DNA of 59,065 nucleotides, taken from NCBI GenBank assembly GCA_910585525.1, contig CAJUFR010000011.1:1-59065 (forward strand), in the 5' to 3' direction. Shown here in pieces: positions 39,979-47,818 of the stretch. The stretch is from an uncultured Angelakisella sp. (GTDB taxonomy: Bacteria; Bacillota; Clostridia; Oscillospirales; Ruminococcaceae). A model generated the notes under the pieces. That model had not been told where the DNA came from. It did no database searches and saw nothing but the letters and a program-made list of their open reading frames with translations. The translations under genes were made by a program, and so were the position numbers. The number at the start of each line of letters is the position of its first letter. Within the stretch, counting starts at the first letter, position 1.

Positions 39979-41418
39979 TCACTTGCCCTCCTTTGTGGGT
40001 TGGGTGAGGATGTAGGAGCCCTCCTCGTCCATCAGCACCTGGTCCAGGGGGAGACCCAGTTCCCGGGACAGGATCTCGTGGACACGGGGACCACAGAACC
40101 CCCCCTGGCACCGGCCCATCCCGGCGTTGCAGCGGCGCTTGATGCCGTCGATGGAGCGGGGGACGATGGGGCGGTGGATGGCCTCCACGATCTCCCCCTC
40201 GGTCACCGTCTCGCACCGGCAGATGACACGGCCGTAAAGGGGGTTTTCCTTCACCAGCCGGGCCTTCTCCCCGGCGGAGAGGTGGCGGAAAACCACACGC
40301 TTGCGGGTGTCCACAAAGTTCTCCTTGGCGGTGGCGGCAAGGCCGCTCTTCTTCAGCAACTCCACCGCCTCCAGGGCGATGGCCGGAGCGGAGGAAAGGC
40401 CGGGGGACTTGATGCCACCCAGGTTGATGAAGCCCTTGGCGGCGGGGGATTCCTCGATGATAAAGTCGGGCTGGTCGCTGTTGGCCCGGACCCCGGCGAA
40501 GTTGCGGATGGAATCCCGGAAGTTGACGCCGGGCACCGACTTCACCGACATCCGGCGGACGAAGGCCAGGCCGCCGGCGGTGTTGTTGACGTCATCCGCC
40601 TTGTCCACCCCTTCGGCGTTGGGGCCGACGATGAGGTTGCCGTGGACGGTGGGGGCCACCAGGACGCCCTTGCCGTCCGGGTTGGGGCACTGGAACACCA
40701 CCTTGTTCACCAGTTCCCCCTGGGTCTTATCCAGCAGGAAGTATTCCCCGCGGTTGGGCAGGGTGTGGAAGGTGTCGCCCCCCACCATGGCGTGGACCTT
40801 GTCGGCCTCCACGCCGGCGGCGTTGACCACGTACCTGGCCTCCACCTCCCCGGCGGTGGTATGTAGCAGGAAGGTCTCCCCCTTCTTCTCGATGGACTCC
40901 ACCCTGGCGGAAAGCTTCACCTCGGCGCCGTTGACCACGGCGGTCTCGGCCAGGGCGATGCAGAACTCCCAGGGGCTGACGATGGCGGCGGAGGGGGCGT
41001 AGAGGGCGCCCACCACTTCCCCGCTGATGGCCGGCTCCATGGCCCGGACCTCGTCGCCGGTGAGGACCTTCATATCCGGCACGCCGTTCTGGTTGCCCCG
41101 GTCATAAAGTTCCTGCACCGTTTTCATCTCGTCCTCGTTAAAGGCCAGGACGAAGGAGCCGATCTGCTTGCGCTCCACCGCCAGCTTTTCGCAGAGTTCC
41201 TTGGCCAGCTTGACCCCCTCCACGTTGAGGCGGGCCATCTTGGTCCCCGGCTCCGGGTCGTACCCGGCGTGGAGGATGGCGCTGTTGGCCTTGGTGGTGC
41301 CGTTGGCCACGTCGTTTTCGGCCTCCAGGGCGACCACCTTCAGGTCGTACCGGGAAAGCTCGTAGGCGGTGGCGGCGCCGATGATCCCACAGCCGATGAT
41401 CGCTACATCATACATCAT
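39979..41418 (-). CDS. GlpA-like FAD-dependent dehydrogenase with BFD-type [2Fe-2S] domain
   Basis: 479 residues from the first of two ATGs at 41418 (AAGGGGAA 8 bases upstream). DAO-type FAD fold: MMYDVAIIGCGIIGAATAYE, TKANSAILHAGYD, GVRANSDQPDFIIEESP and GLSSAPAIALEAVELL. The C-terminal BFD-like domain has CRCETVTEGEI and CNAGMGRCQGGFC, four Cys for a [2Fe-2S] cluster. Resembles anaerobic glycerol-3-phosphate dehydrogenase, but no glpK or glpF is near, so the 2-hydroxyacid or polyol substrate is uncertain. First gene of a three-gene operon. Confidence 0.9.
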   Translation of the reverse strand: MMYDVAIIGCGIIGAATAYELSRYDLKVVALEAENDVANGTTKANSAILHAGYDPEPGTKMARLNVEGVKLAKELCEKLAVERKQIGSFVLAFNEDEMKTVQELYDRGNQNGVPDMKVLTGDEVRAMEPAISGEVVGALYAPSAAIVSPWEFCIALAETAVVNGAEVKLSARVESIEKKGETFLLHTTAGEVEARYVVNAAGVEADKVHAMVGGDTFHTLPNRGEYFLLDKTQGELVNKVVFQCPNPDGKGVLVAPTVHGNLIVGPNAEGVDKADDVNNTAGGLAFVRRMSVKSVPGVNFRDSIRNFAGVRANSDQPDFIIEESPAAKGFINLGGIKSPGLSSAPAIALEAVELLKKSGLAATAKENFVDTRKRVVFRHLSAGEKARLVKENPLYGRVICRCETVTEGEIVEAIHRPIVPRSIDGIKRRCNAGMGRCQGGFCGPRVHEILSRELGLPLDQVLMDEEGSYILTQPTKEGK

Positions 41419-41565
41419 GGTTTCGGTTCCCCTTCTTTCTTTTGCCCCCGCCCCCCTGGGAGGACCGGTGGCTTTTCTCATTTTTCTCACCCTGCGATGC
41501 AAAAAGAGCCAAGGAAAACAAGACCCGGGACGGGTCCGTTTACCTTGACTCAAATTCTCACAAGA

Positions 41566-41610
41566 TAAAAAGACAATGGTATTGTAGCACGCCGGGAGTA
41601 AAAAGACAAT
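41566..41610 (-). promoter_or_regulatory. Promoter of the flavoprotein operon flanked by 12-base direct repeats
   Basis: Minus strand TTGTCT (41604-41609), 17-base spacer, TACAAT (41581-41586). The 12-mer TAAAAAGACAAT (plus-strand reading) occurs at 41599-41610, over the -35, and again at 41566-41577, at the start site; the copies are 33 bases apart, about three helical turns. Probably regulator-binding sites. Confidence 0.6.
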
Positions 41611-41722
41611 CGCCGTTTTTCACAAAAATCCAGGTACTTTTTTCGCTTCCTCCGCTCTCCCCCCTTTTCAAACCCGGCGGGATACGGTATGATAGTGCGG
41701 TAGAGGAAAAGGAGGTGCCGTT

Positions 41723-42946
41723 ATGACAGACGTCATCATTATCGGCGGCGGGGCGGCGGGGCTCTGCTGCGCCGGGCACGCGGCGGGGCGGGGGCTTTCC
41801 GTCCTGGTGGCGGAGGGCCGGGAGCGGCCGGCCCGGAAGATACTGGTCACCGGCAAGGGCCGGTGCAACCTCACCAACGACTGCGCCCCCCAGGAGGTGC
41901 TGAAGAACGTGTGCAGCAACCCCAAGTTCCTGTACAGCGCCCTGGCGGGGTTCGGCCCCGCCGACACCATGGCGCTGTTCCGGGGGCTGGGGGTCCAACT
42001 CAAGACCGAGCGGGGGAACCGGGTATTCCCTGTCTCGGACAGCGCCCGGGAGGTGGCCGACGCCCTGGTGCGGTTCGCCCGGGACAAGGGGGCCCGTGTC
42101 GTCCAGGGCAAGGTGGAGGAGATCCTGCTGGAGAACGGCGCCGCCGCCGGGGTGCGGTGCGCCGGGGGGGCGGTCTACCGGGCCCCCCGGGTGGTGCTGG
42201 CCGCCGGGGGGATGAGCTACCCCGGCACCGGCAGCGACGGCAGCGGCTTCCGGCTGGCGGAGGCGGCGGGGCACACCATCGTCCCGCCCCGGGGGAGCCT
42301 GGTGCCGGTGCTCTGCAAGGAGGGCTGCTGCGCCGGGATGGCGGGGCTGTCCCTGAAAAACGTCACCCTCTCCCTGTGGGAGGAGGGGCGGAAGAAGCCG
42401 CTGTTCCGGGAACTGGGGGAACTGCTGTTCACCCACCAGGGGGTGTCCGGCCCCCTGGTCCTTTCGGCCAGCGCCCTGATGCGGAAGCCCGCCGGCTGTT
42501 ACCGGCTGGCCATTGACATGAAGCCCGGCCTGACGCCAGAACAGCTGGACGCCCGGCTGCTCCGGGACTTTGGCGATTCCCCCAACCGGGACCTGGGCAA
42601 CGTCCTGGGGGCGCTGCTGCCCCGGGCCTTTATCACCGCCGCCCTGGAGGCGGCGGTGCTGGCCCCGGACCGGAAGGTCCGGGAGGTGACCCGGGAGGAG
42701 CGGGGCCGTCTGGGGGCGGTGGTAAAGGCATTCCCCCTTACCCCCTCCGCCCTGGGTCCGGTGGAGGAGGCGGTGGTCACCGCCGGGGGGGTGAAGGTGT
42801 CGGAGGTAGACCCCAAGACCATGGCCTCCAAACTGGTGCCGGGGCTCTACTTCGCCGGGGAGGTGCTGGACATCGACGCCCGCACCGGCGGCTTCAACCT
42901 CCAGCTGGCCTTTTCCACCGGCTACGCCGCCGCCATGGGACTCTAA
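41723..42946 (+). CDS. BaiN/HI0933-family NAD(P)/FAD-dependent oxidoreductase
   Basis: 407 residues, normal length. MTDVIIIGGGAAGLCCAGHA, ILVTGKGRCNLTND (HI0933 signature), LAAGGMSYPGTGSDGSGF, TPSALGPVEEAVVTAGGVKV and the end LDIDARTGGFNLQLAFSTGY are diagnostic. Members are flavoproteins of general type; BaiN acts in bile-acid 7-dehydroxylation, while the function of most relatives is unknown. AAAGGAGGTG lies before the ATG, and TATGAT near 41687 may be its -10. Confidence 0.93.
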   Translation: MTDVIIIGGGAAGLCCAGHAAGRGLSVLVAEGRERPARKILVTGKGRCNLTNDCAPQEVLKNVCSNPKFLYSALAGFGPADTMALFRGLGVQLKTERGNRVFPVSDSAREVADALVRFARDKGARVVQGKVEEILLENGAAAGVRCAGGAVYRAPRVVLAAGGMSYPGTGSDGSGFRLAEAAGHTIVPPRGSLVPVLCKEGCCAGMAGLSLKNVTLSLWEEGRKKPLFRELGELLFTHQGVSGPLVLSASALMRKPAGCYRLAIDMKPGLTPEQLDARLLRDFGDSPNRDLGNVLGALLPRAFITAALEAAVLAPDRKVREVTREERGRLGAVVKAFPLTPSALGPVEEAVVTAGGVKVSEVDPKTMASKLVPGLYFAGEVLDIDARTGGFNLQLAFSTGYAAAMGL

Positions 42947-43032
42947 TTTCCGCCTTATCGTTGACAGCCTCCCGTTGCTGCTGATATACTTATTTCAGCG
43001 GTATCCGACAAATTCTGGAGGAGGTCATCATC

Positions 43033-43410
43033 ATGGGTAAATTCGCGATCAAAACAGTAAAGACCGGGGTAAAGTTCAACCTCAAGGCGGGCAACGGCGA
43101 GGTCATCGCCACCTCCGAGGTCTACACCCGGCTGGCCGCCTGCAAAAAGGGCATCGAGAGCGTCCGCAGGAACGCCGTGGTGGCCAAGCTGGAGGACCAG
43201 ACGGTGGAGGGCTTCCAGGTCCTCACCAACCCCAAGTTCGAGGTCTACACCGACAAGGCCGGGGAGTACCGCTTCCGCCTCAAGGCCCGCAACGGGGAGA
43301 TCATCGCCACCTCCGAGGGATACAAGGCCAAGGCCTCCTGCATGAACGGCATCGAGAGCGTCCGCAAAAACGCCCCCGACGCCCCGGTGGTGGAGGAGAA
43401 CGACGACTGA
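43033..43410 (+). CDS. YegP/DUF1508 tandem-repeat protein
   Basis: 125 residues made of two ~57-residue DUF1508 copies: GVKFNLKAGNGEVIATSEVY ... CKKGIESVRRNA and YRFRLKARNGEIIATSEGY ... CMNGIESVRKNA. Small beta-alpha domain of unknown function, widespread in bacteria. GGAGGAGG about 10 bases upstream. Single gene, followed by a terminator. Confidence 0.93.
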   Translation: MGKFAIKTVKTGVKFNLKAGNGEVIATSEVYTRLAACKKGIESVRRNAVVAKLEDQTVEGFQVLTNPKFEVYTDKAGEYRFRLKARNGEIIATSEGYKAKASCMNGIESVRKNAPDAPVVEENDD

Positions 43411-43440
43411 GCCCTTCCCCCAGCACCATAGGCAATATAG

Positions 43441-43472
43441 CGCCCGGGCCTTTTCCAGGTCCGGGCGTTTTT
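43441..43472. terminator. Terminator after the YegP-like gene
   Basis: Arms CGCCCGG (43441-43447) and CCGGGCG (43461-43467) plus inner CC/GG pairs, then T5. The T-run touches the stop codon of the convergent 37-residue gene. Confidence 0.85.
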
Positions 43473-43585
43473 CAGCTTGCCAGGTCCTCCAGGGCTTCGG
43501 CCTCGTTGTCGGCGGAGAAGAGGAACTGTCCCTGGTTGTCGTAGACCTCCACGTGGCCCATGACGGGGATGATGCGGTACTCCAT
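43472..43585 (-). CDS. Very small protein (37 residues), unknown
   Basis: ATG 43585 with AAAGGAGG 9 bases upstream and its own promoter at 43634-43663. Sequence MEYRIIPVMGHVEVYDNQGQ followed by FLFSADNEAEALEDLAS; predicted compact beta-beta-alpha. No larger homologue recognised. The RBS, the promoter and the protein-like pattern make it a real small gene despite its size. Confidence 0.65.
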   Translation of the reverse strand: MEYRIIPVMGHVEVYDNQGQFLFSADNEAEALEDLAS

Positions 43586-43633
43586 GCTGGCGGCCTCCTT
43601 TCTGTTATGGCTCTGCGCCTTTCTTTCACCCTT

Positions 43634-43663
43634 ATTATAACGGAACCTGTGTCCCGTTGTCAG
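43634..43663 (-). promoter_or_regulatory. Promoter of the 37-residue gene
   Basis: CTGACA (43658-43663), 18-base spacer, TATAAT (43634-43639) on the minus strand, 49 bases from the ATG. Confidence 0.65.
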
Positions 43664-43727
43664 GACAGCTGCTGGAGGCAAGCCCCTGCCGGGGAGGTTT
43701 TTCTCCCCGCGCCGGCGGGCCGCCCCC

Positions 43728-43756
43728 TTTACAGGTGGCCCGGCATCTGTTATAAT
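43728..43756 (+). promoter_or_regulatory. Sigma-A promoter of the ECF S-component leader
   Basis: TTTACA (43728-43733), 17-base spacer, perfect TATAAT (43751-43756). It gives a 5' leader of about 205 bases. Confidence 0.85.
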
Positions 43757-43762
43757 ATCCCC

Positions 43763-43959
43763 AGACGCCCGGTCAAGAAGGCCGGGCCGGGGAACCTCCC
43801 CCGACGCCCCTGGAAGGGGCCGCGCCCACCCTGTACAAAACGAATATCGTAACGAACAGGCCAGGAAGGCAGCGCCGGAGTACCGGCGGTGTTTTGTTGG
43901 CTTGCTGCTTTTTCCGGGAACAGAAGGGCCCGGCCGGGGCAGCACCGGCCAAGGAGGTT
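43763..43959 (+). ncRNA. Structured 5' leader of the ECF S-component gene, riboswitch candidate
   Basis: Hairpins in order: GCCCGG/CCGGGC (about 43766-43787), CGGGG/CCCCG (43788-43803) with loop AACCTC, GCCCCT/AGGGGC (43805-43820). Then a possible H-type pseudoknot: CCTGT (43830-43834) with ACAGG (43856-43860), ACAAAAC (43835-43841) with GTTTTGT (43891-43897), enclosing hairpin CGCCGG/CCGGCG (43873-43888). AACCTCC at 43793-43799 is exactly complementary to the Shine-Dalgarno GGAGGTT (43953-43959). No known riboswitch consensus (TPP, FMN, THF, preQ1, cobalamin) recognised. Confidence 0.5.
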
Positions 43960-43966
43960 TTCCATC

Positions 43967-44524
43967 ATGAACCAAAAGACAAAAGACATGGTCTCCGCCG
44001 CTCTCTGCGTCGCCCTGGGGCTCATCGTGCCCCAGGTGTTCCATCTGATTCCCTTTGTGGGGACGGTGCCCAACCTGGGGGGCGTGTTCCTGCCCATGCA
44101 CATCCCGGTGCTGCTCTGCGGCCTGCTCTGCGGCTGGCGGTACGGCGCCGCCTGCGGGGCGGTGGTGCCCCTTCTCTCCTCGGTGGTCACCGGCATGCCG
44201 GTGCTCTGGCCCCAGGGGGTGTCCATGGTGTTCGAGTTGGCCGCCTACGGCCTGGTGGCCGGGCTGCTCTACCGGGGGATGAAGAAGGGAGTCTACCCCG
44301 CCCTGGTCGCCGCCATGGTGGCGGGGCGGCTGGTCTCCGGCGCCGCCAAGGCCATCCTCTTCGGCATGGCCGGCAAGCCCTTCGGCATGGCTGCCTTTCT
44401 CAGCGGGGCCTTTACCACCGCCATCCCCGGCATCATTTTGCAGCTGGTGCTGCTCCCCGCCCTGGTGCTGGCCCTGGAGCGTTCCGGCGTCGTTGCCCCC
44501 GCCCGGGCGGGTTCCGCCGCCTGA
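43967..44524 (+). CDS. ECF transporter substrate-binding S component, vitamin unknown
   Basis: 185 residues from ATG 43967 (AAGGAGG upstream), about six membrane helices. Fits the ECF S-component pattern: N-terminal helix with SAALCVALGLIVPQVF, a PMHIPVLLCGLLCGWRYGA helix containing the Ala/Gly face for EcfT contact, LLSSVVTGMPVLWPQGV loop and FELAAYGLVAGLLYR. Binds a vitamin or precursor; the MHIPV wording is seen in several uncharacterised Clostridia subgroups, and pantothenate-type is a guess only. No ecfAAT genes here, so it must share a module encoded elsewhere. Confidence 0.85.
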   Translation: MNQKTKDMVSAALCVALGLIVPQVFHLIPFVGTVPNLGGVFLPMHIPVLLCGLLCGWRYGAACGAVVPLLSSVVTGMPVLWPQGVSMVFELAAYGLVAGLLYRGMKKGVYPALVAAMVAGRLVSGAAKAILFGMAGKPFGMAAFLSGAFTTAIPGIILQLVLLPALVLALERSGVVAPARAGSAA

Positions 44525-44548
44525 TCCTTTATTTAGGAGGAGATCCGC

Positions 44549-45391
44549 ATGTGGTTCGTTACCGACCCCGAGGAGTTGAGAAATTACCGATACTCGTCGT
44601 CCCTGAAGAAGGCCAAGGCCGACCTGGTCCGGCGCTATGAGGGGCTGGACGGGTCGGGGCCTCACGTGCTGTGGCCGGTGCTCCGGGACAGTTTGTGGTA
44701 CACCGGCATCAGTTCCGACCCTGTATCCAGCCTGGCGGCCCACGGCGTGGACGTCAGCCAGACCGACCGCTTCGTCTGCTGGGTCATCCCGGTGAAGTTC
44801 GCCCGGGAGTTAAAGGCCCAGGCCCTCTCCCTCGGCCAGTTCCGTCACGCCGCCGACGACGCCAGCGACTACATCGCCCCGGAGCTGCCCTACACCTACC
44901 TTTACAACTTCCTGGTGGAGAAGGGGAGCGTTCTTTCCATCTGTCCCGACGGCTTCACCCCCATGAAGTACCTCCCTGGCCGCCCCGCCCAGGTCTTTGT
45001 CTGGCGCGGGGACGGGAGCCGGGTCTCCTGGGACATCCCCACCAAGGACCGGGACAGCTACCCGGAGGTCCTTGGGGACCTGCTGGAAAAGGCGCGGGCC
45101 GGGGAGGTGGTCCGGCTGCTGCTCCGGTGCCAGGGGGCCACCATCGTCCAGTGCGACTTCCGGGAGGGTGGCTGGAACCTTTACTTCGACGCCAGGACCT
45201 CCCAAAGCGGCTACGTTTACCGGTATCTGCCGGAGGAGGGGCAGGAGGGGGACTGGGAGGCGCTGCACGGCATCCTGCTGGATTTTCTCCGGTCCTACAA
45301 GAAGAAGAGGGGGACCAAGTGGAGGTATCTCCGAAAGGCGCTGGTCTCGGACGATATGCGGTTTGAAAACGGGATGATCTGTCATCAGTGA
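44549..45391 (+). CDS. Hypothetical protein, 280 residues
   Basis: Begins 24 bases after the S-component gene with AGGAGGAG upstream. No signal peptide or membrane span. Aromatic-rich mixed alpha/beta sequence; notable stretches are LRNYRYSSSLKKAKADLVRR, FVCWVIPVKFARELKAQALS, ATIVQCDFREGGWNLYFDAR and a basic C-terminus (SYKKKRGTKWRYLRKALV). No family recognised. It may share the S-component transcript, but a related function is not evident. Confidence 0.65.
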   Translation: MWFVTDPEELRNYRYSSSLKKAKADLVRRYEGLDGSGPHVLWPVLRDSLWYTGISSDPVSSLAAHGVDVSQTDRFVCWVIPVKFARELKAQALSLGQFRHAADDASDYIAPELPYTYLYNFLVEKGSVLSICPDGFTPMKYLPGRPAQVFVWRGDGSRVSWDIPTKDRDSYPEVLGDLLEKARAGEVVRLLLRCQGATIVQCDFREGGWNLYFDARTSQSGYVYRYLPEEGQEGDWEALHGILLDFLRSYKKKRGTKWRYLRKALVSDDMRFENGMICHQ

Positions 45392-45691
45392 AGTACACGG
45401 GCGGCGGGCCGGAGGCGGTCTGCTGCCTGTGTTTTTTGGTCTGGAGGATAGGGGTTTGTTGCCCAAAACGCGCCCTCCCGCCGCGGCGGCACGCCGCAAC
45501 TTATCGCAATATCTGCCACCGTGTTCGGGGGTTCGCCTTGGGGCGGCAAAAGGCCCCTCCCCGGGGTGGCGAACAGCGTCGGGACCAGGCGGATCCTGCG
45601 ACGGAAAATACTGGATTCTCCCGCCCGGCCGTGGTACTATACTAACAGACGGACAAGCCCAATGCCAATGACAGAAACGGGGGGACAGGAA
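45392..45691 (+). other. Gene-free 300-base stretch before the ParB-like gene
   Basis: No ORF with RBS, no known RNA and no dispersed repeat copy was found. TACTAT/TATACT near 45635-45645 may be a -10 for the ParB-like gene; -35 match is poor. No parS-like 16-mer was seen. Confidence 0.4.
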
Positions 45692-46543
45692 ATGAAACTG
45701 CCGGGTCGGCCTAAAACGCTGCGCCAGGTGATCTCGCTGCCGGTGGGCAGCATCCTGCCCAGCCCCCACCAGCCCCGCCGGGACTTCGACCTGGAGGAAC
45801 TGGACATCCTCTCCAAAAGCATCGCCCAGAACGGCCTCCTCTCCCCCATCATCGTCCGCCGGGACCCGGCGGGCGGGGGGCGGTACTTCCTCATCGCCGG
45901 GGAGCGCAGGCTGCTGGCCTGCCGCCGCCTGGGGTACGAGGAGGTCCCCGCCATCGTCAGCGACGCCCCGGAGGCCAACGCCGCCGTCCTCACCCTCATC
46001 GAGAACCTCCACCGCCAGGACCTCAACTGCTTCGAGGAGGCGGAGGGCATCTACGCCCTGATGAAGGAAAGCGGCCTGAGCCAGCAAAAGGTCTGCGCCA
46101 TGCTGGCCAAGCCCCAGCCCACCGTGGCCAACAAGCTGCGGCTGCTGCGGCTGGACCCACAGGTGCGGCAGTTCCTCATCGATCACCGGATGGGGGAGCG
46201 GATCGCCCGGTGTCTCCTGGCCCTGGAGGGCACCGACCGCCAGCTGAAGGCCGCCCGCCACATCCTCCAGAACCAGATGAGCGCACGCCAGGCGGAGGGG
46301 TATATCTCCACCCTCACCGGTCCCAAAAAGGGCGGCCGGTCCCCGGTGGGCTACCTGCGGGATTTCCGTATCCTCTTTTCCTCGGTGGACAAGGCGGTGG
46401 AGGAGATCAAACGCTGCGGCATCTCGGTCCAGGCCCAGACCACCGAGGAGGACGGCTTCGTCTGCTACACCATCCGGGTGCCCAAGACCGCCTCCCCCCA
46501 GAAGGCCGCCCCCCGCCGGGAGCGTCAGGCGGTCACTGTGTAA
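45692..46543 (+). CDS. ParB/Spo0J/Noc-family nucleoid DNA-binding protein
   Basis: 283 residues from ATG 45692 (GGGGGGACAGGA upstream). N-terminal CTPase/ParB domain: ILPSPHQPRRDFDLEELDIL, SPIIVRR, FLIAGERRLLACRRLGYEEV and ENLHRQDLNCFEEAEGI (the GERR and ENxxR boxes). Central HTH: GLSQQKVCAMLAKPQPTVANKLRLL. C-terminal dimerisation part is short. Closest to the Noc/ParB paralogue found alone in Clostridia, since no parA is adjacent. Target sites cannot be read here. Confidence 0.9.
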   Translation: MKLPGRPKTLRQVISLPVGSILPSPHQPRRDFDLEELDILSKSIAQNGLLSPIIVRRDPAGGGRYFLIAGERRLLACRRLGYEEVPAIVSDAPEANAAVLTLIENLHRQDLNCFEEAEGIYALMKESGLSQQKVCAMLAKPQPTVANKLRLLRLDPQVRQFLIDHRMGERIARCLLALEGTDRQLKAARHILQNQMSARQAEGYISTLTGPKKGGRSPVGYLRDFRILFSSVDKAVEEIKRCGISVQAQTTEEDGFVCYTIRVPKTASPQKAAPRRERQAVTV

Positions 46544-46659
46544 CTTTGCTTTCCTCTCGGGGGAGGGTTTCCCTCTTTTCCCTCCCCCTTCCCCCCTGGC
46601 TGACGTGGCGGGCCGGCCCCCGGCGCGCCGTTGGCATAAACGCGCTTCCCATAGCTGAA

Positions 46660-46695
46660 CCAAGGACCCCCCGCCACATGGCGGGGGGTCCTTGG
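46660..46695. repeat. Perfect 16-bp inverted repeat between parB-like and membrane protein genes
   Basis: CCAAGGACCCCCCGCC (46660-46675) and its exact complement (46680-46695) around ACAT. Placed between two convergent genes where a terminator is expected, but neither side has a T-run. Confidence 0.7.
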
Positions 46696-46715
46696 TCCAG
46701 TATAGCTGGCTATCC

Positions 46716-47729
46716 TTATTTCTCGTTGTAGGTGTTGGCCCCGTAGTGGTTCACGGCGGGGGCGGGGGCCGCTGCCGCCGCTGCCGGTCCCTGGGCCATC
46801 TTTTCCACGGCGAAGCCGCCGTGCTTCTGGGCGGCCACGGCGTTGCGGATAAAGGAGAAGCTGCCCACCGCCATGAACACGAAGCCCATCAGCAGGTCGG
46901 GGGCGTAGGCACCCAGCAGCTCCAGTTCCGGGTCAAAGAGGAAGTCCGGCACCGCCCGCAGCGATTCCAGGATGCCGATGCCATACTCCTGGAACACCTC
47001 GTAGATGTCCAGGCCGACGCAGATATACTGGCTCACCAGGGCCATAAACACCGCCACCAGCACACTGGCGACGATGCCGGCCATGTCCAGCTTTTTGCCA
47101 AATTTCTCGTACCCCTTAAAGGAGCAGACCATCAGCACCAGGCCGCAGATGGCGGCGATGTACCCCAGCTGGTAAACCAGCACCCACAGGGCCACCCCCG
47201 CCAGGGAGAAGAGCATCGCCCCCACGATCCCCGCCGGCAGGTTGCCGGGGATCTCCTTCTGCTGGGCCTTTGCCGCCTGGGTCATCTGGTCCAGGCACCG
47301 GGGGCAGACCACGTTGTAGCCCCTGCCGATGTGGTAAAGGGAGGTATCCGCCGCGCCGCACTGGTCGCAGACCGATACCATCCCGTTGGCGGCAAGCCAC
47401 CCGGTGACCTCCTTGTAGAAGCTGATGAGGGACTGGGCGGTGATGTCCCGCTTTTTGTCCATGGCGATGCGGGCGGTGAGCAGCTGGCCGTTGTAGGTCC
47501 CCGCCGTGCAGACGGGGTTGCGGGCGGCGTAGTCCGCCATCCACTGGTCCAGCTGGGGCGCCATATCACACCCCGGCCGGCTGGCCCACACCACGATGTC
47601 GTAGCTGCGGTTTTTGGAATTCATGACGGTCAGCATGGCGTAGCCCCGGTAGTAGCCGCAAAGCAGATCGTTCTGCCCCCGCAGCTGCATCCCGGTGGCG
47701 TCTCTTGCCTGGACGAGTTCGTGCTTCAT
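46716..47729 (-). CDS. Membrane protein with zinc ribbon, unknown
   Basis: 337 residues. Cytoplasmic N-terminal half of about 160 residues with a zinc-ribbon (CDQCGAADTSLYHIG ... VVCPRCLDQM, near residues 120-150), then two to four membrane helices (IVGAMLFSLAGVALWVLVYQ, YIAAICGLVLMVCSF, IVASVLVAVFMALVSQYI, DLLMGFVFMAVGSFSFI) and an Ala/Pro-rich tail ending NHYGANTYNEK. No function assigned. Promoter at 47780-47808. Confidence 0.78.
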   Translation of the reverse strand: MKHELVQARDATGMQLRGQNDLLCGYYRGYAMLTVMNSKNRSYDIVVWASRPGCDMAPQLDQWMADYAARNPVCTAGTYNGQLLTARIAMDKKRDITAQSLISFYKEVTGWLAANGMVSVCDQCGAADTSLYHIGRGYNVVCPRCLDQMTQAAKAQQKEIPGNLPAGIVGAMLFSLAGVALWVLVYQLGYIAAICGLVLMVCSFKGYEKFGKKLDMAGIVASVLVAVFMALVSQYICVGLDIYEVFQEYGIGILESLRAVPDFLFDPELELLGAYAPDLLMGFVFMAVGSFSFIRNAVAAQKHGGFAVEKMAQGPAAAAAAPAPAVNHYGANTYNEK

Positions 47730-47779
47730 GGTGACGATACTTCCCTTCTCGGATATTCACACAAAAAGATGTTATCTAT

Positions 47780-47808
47780 AGTATAGAACGGCGAAAAAGG
47801 GAAGTCAA
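47780..47808 (-). promoter_or_regulatory. Promoter of the zinc-ribbon membrane protein gene
   Basis: TTGACT (47803-47808), 17-base spacer, TATACT (47780-47785) on the minus strand, 51 bases before the ATG. Confidence 0.75.
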
Positions 47809-47818
47809 GGGGGACCCT

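Noticed and set aside
43830..43900. SRP (4.5S/scRNA) RNA in the S-component leader
   Set aside because: CAGGAAGGCAGC recalls the SRP domain IV, but the full GGUCAGG...GGAA...AGCAGCC symmetric loops cannot be formed and the position in a 5' leader is wrong.
43763..43966. TPP, FMN, THF, preQ1 or cobalamin riboswitch
   Set aside because: None of the conserved core sequences of these classes could be found by eye in the leader.
45392..45691. parS or Noc-binding site near the ParB-like gene
   Set aside because: No TGTTTCACGTGAAACA-like or ATTTCCCGGGAAAT-like sequence was seen in or near the gap.
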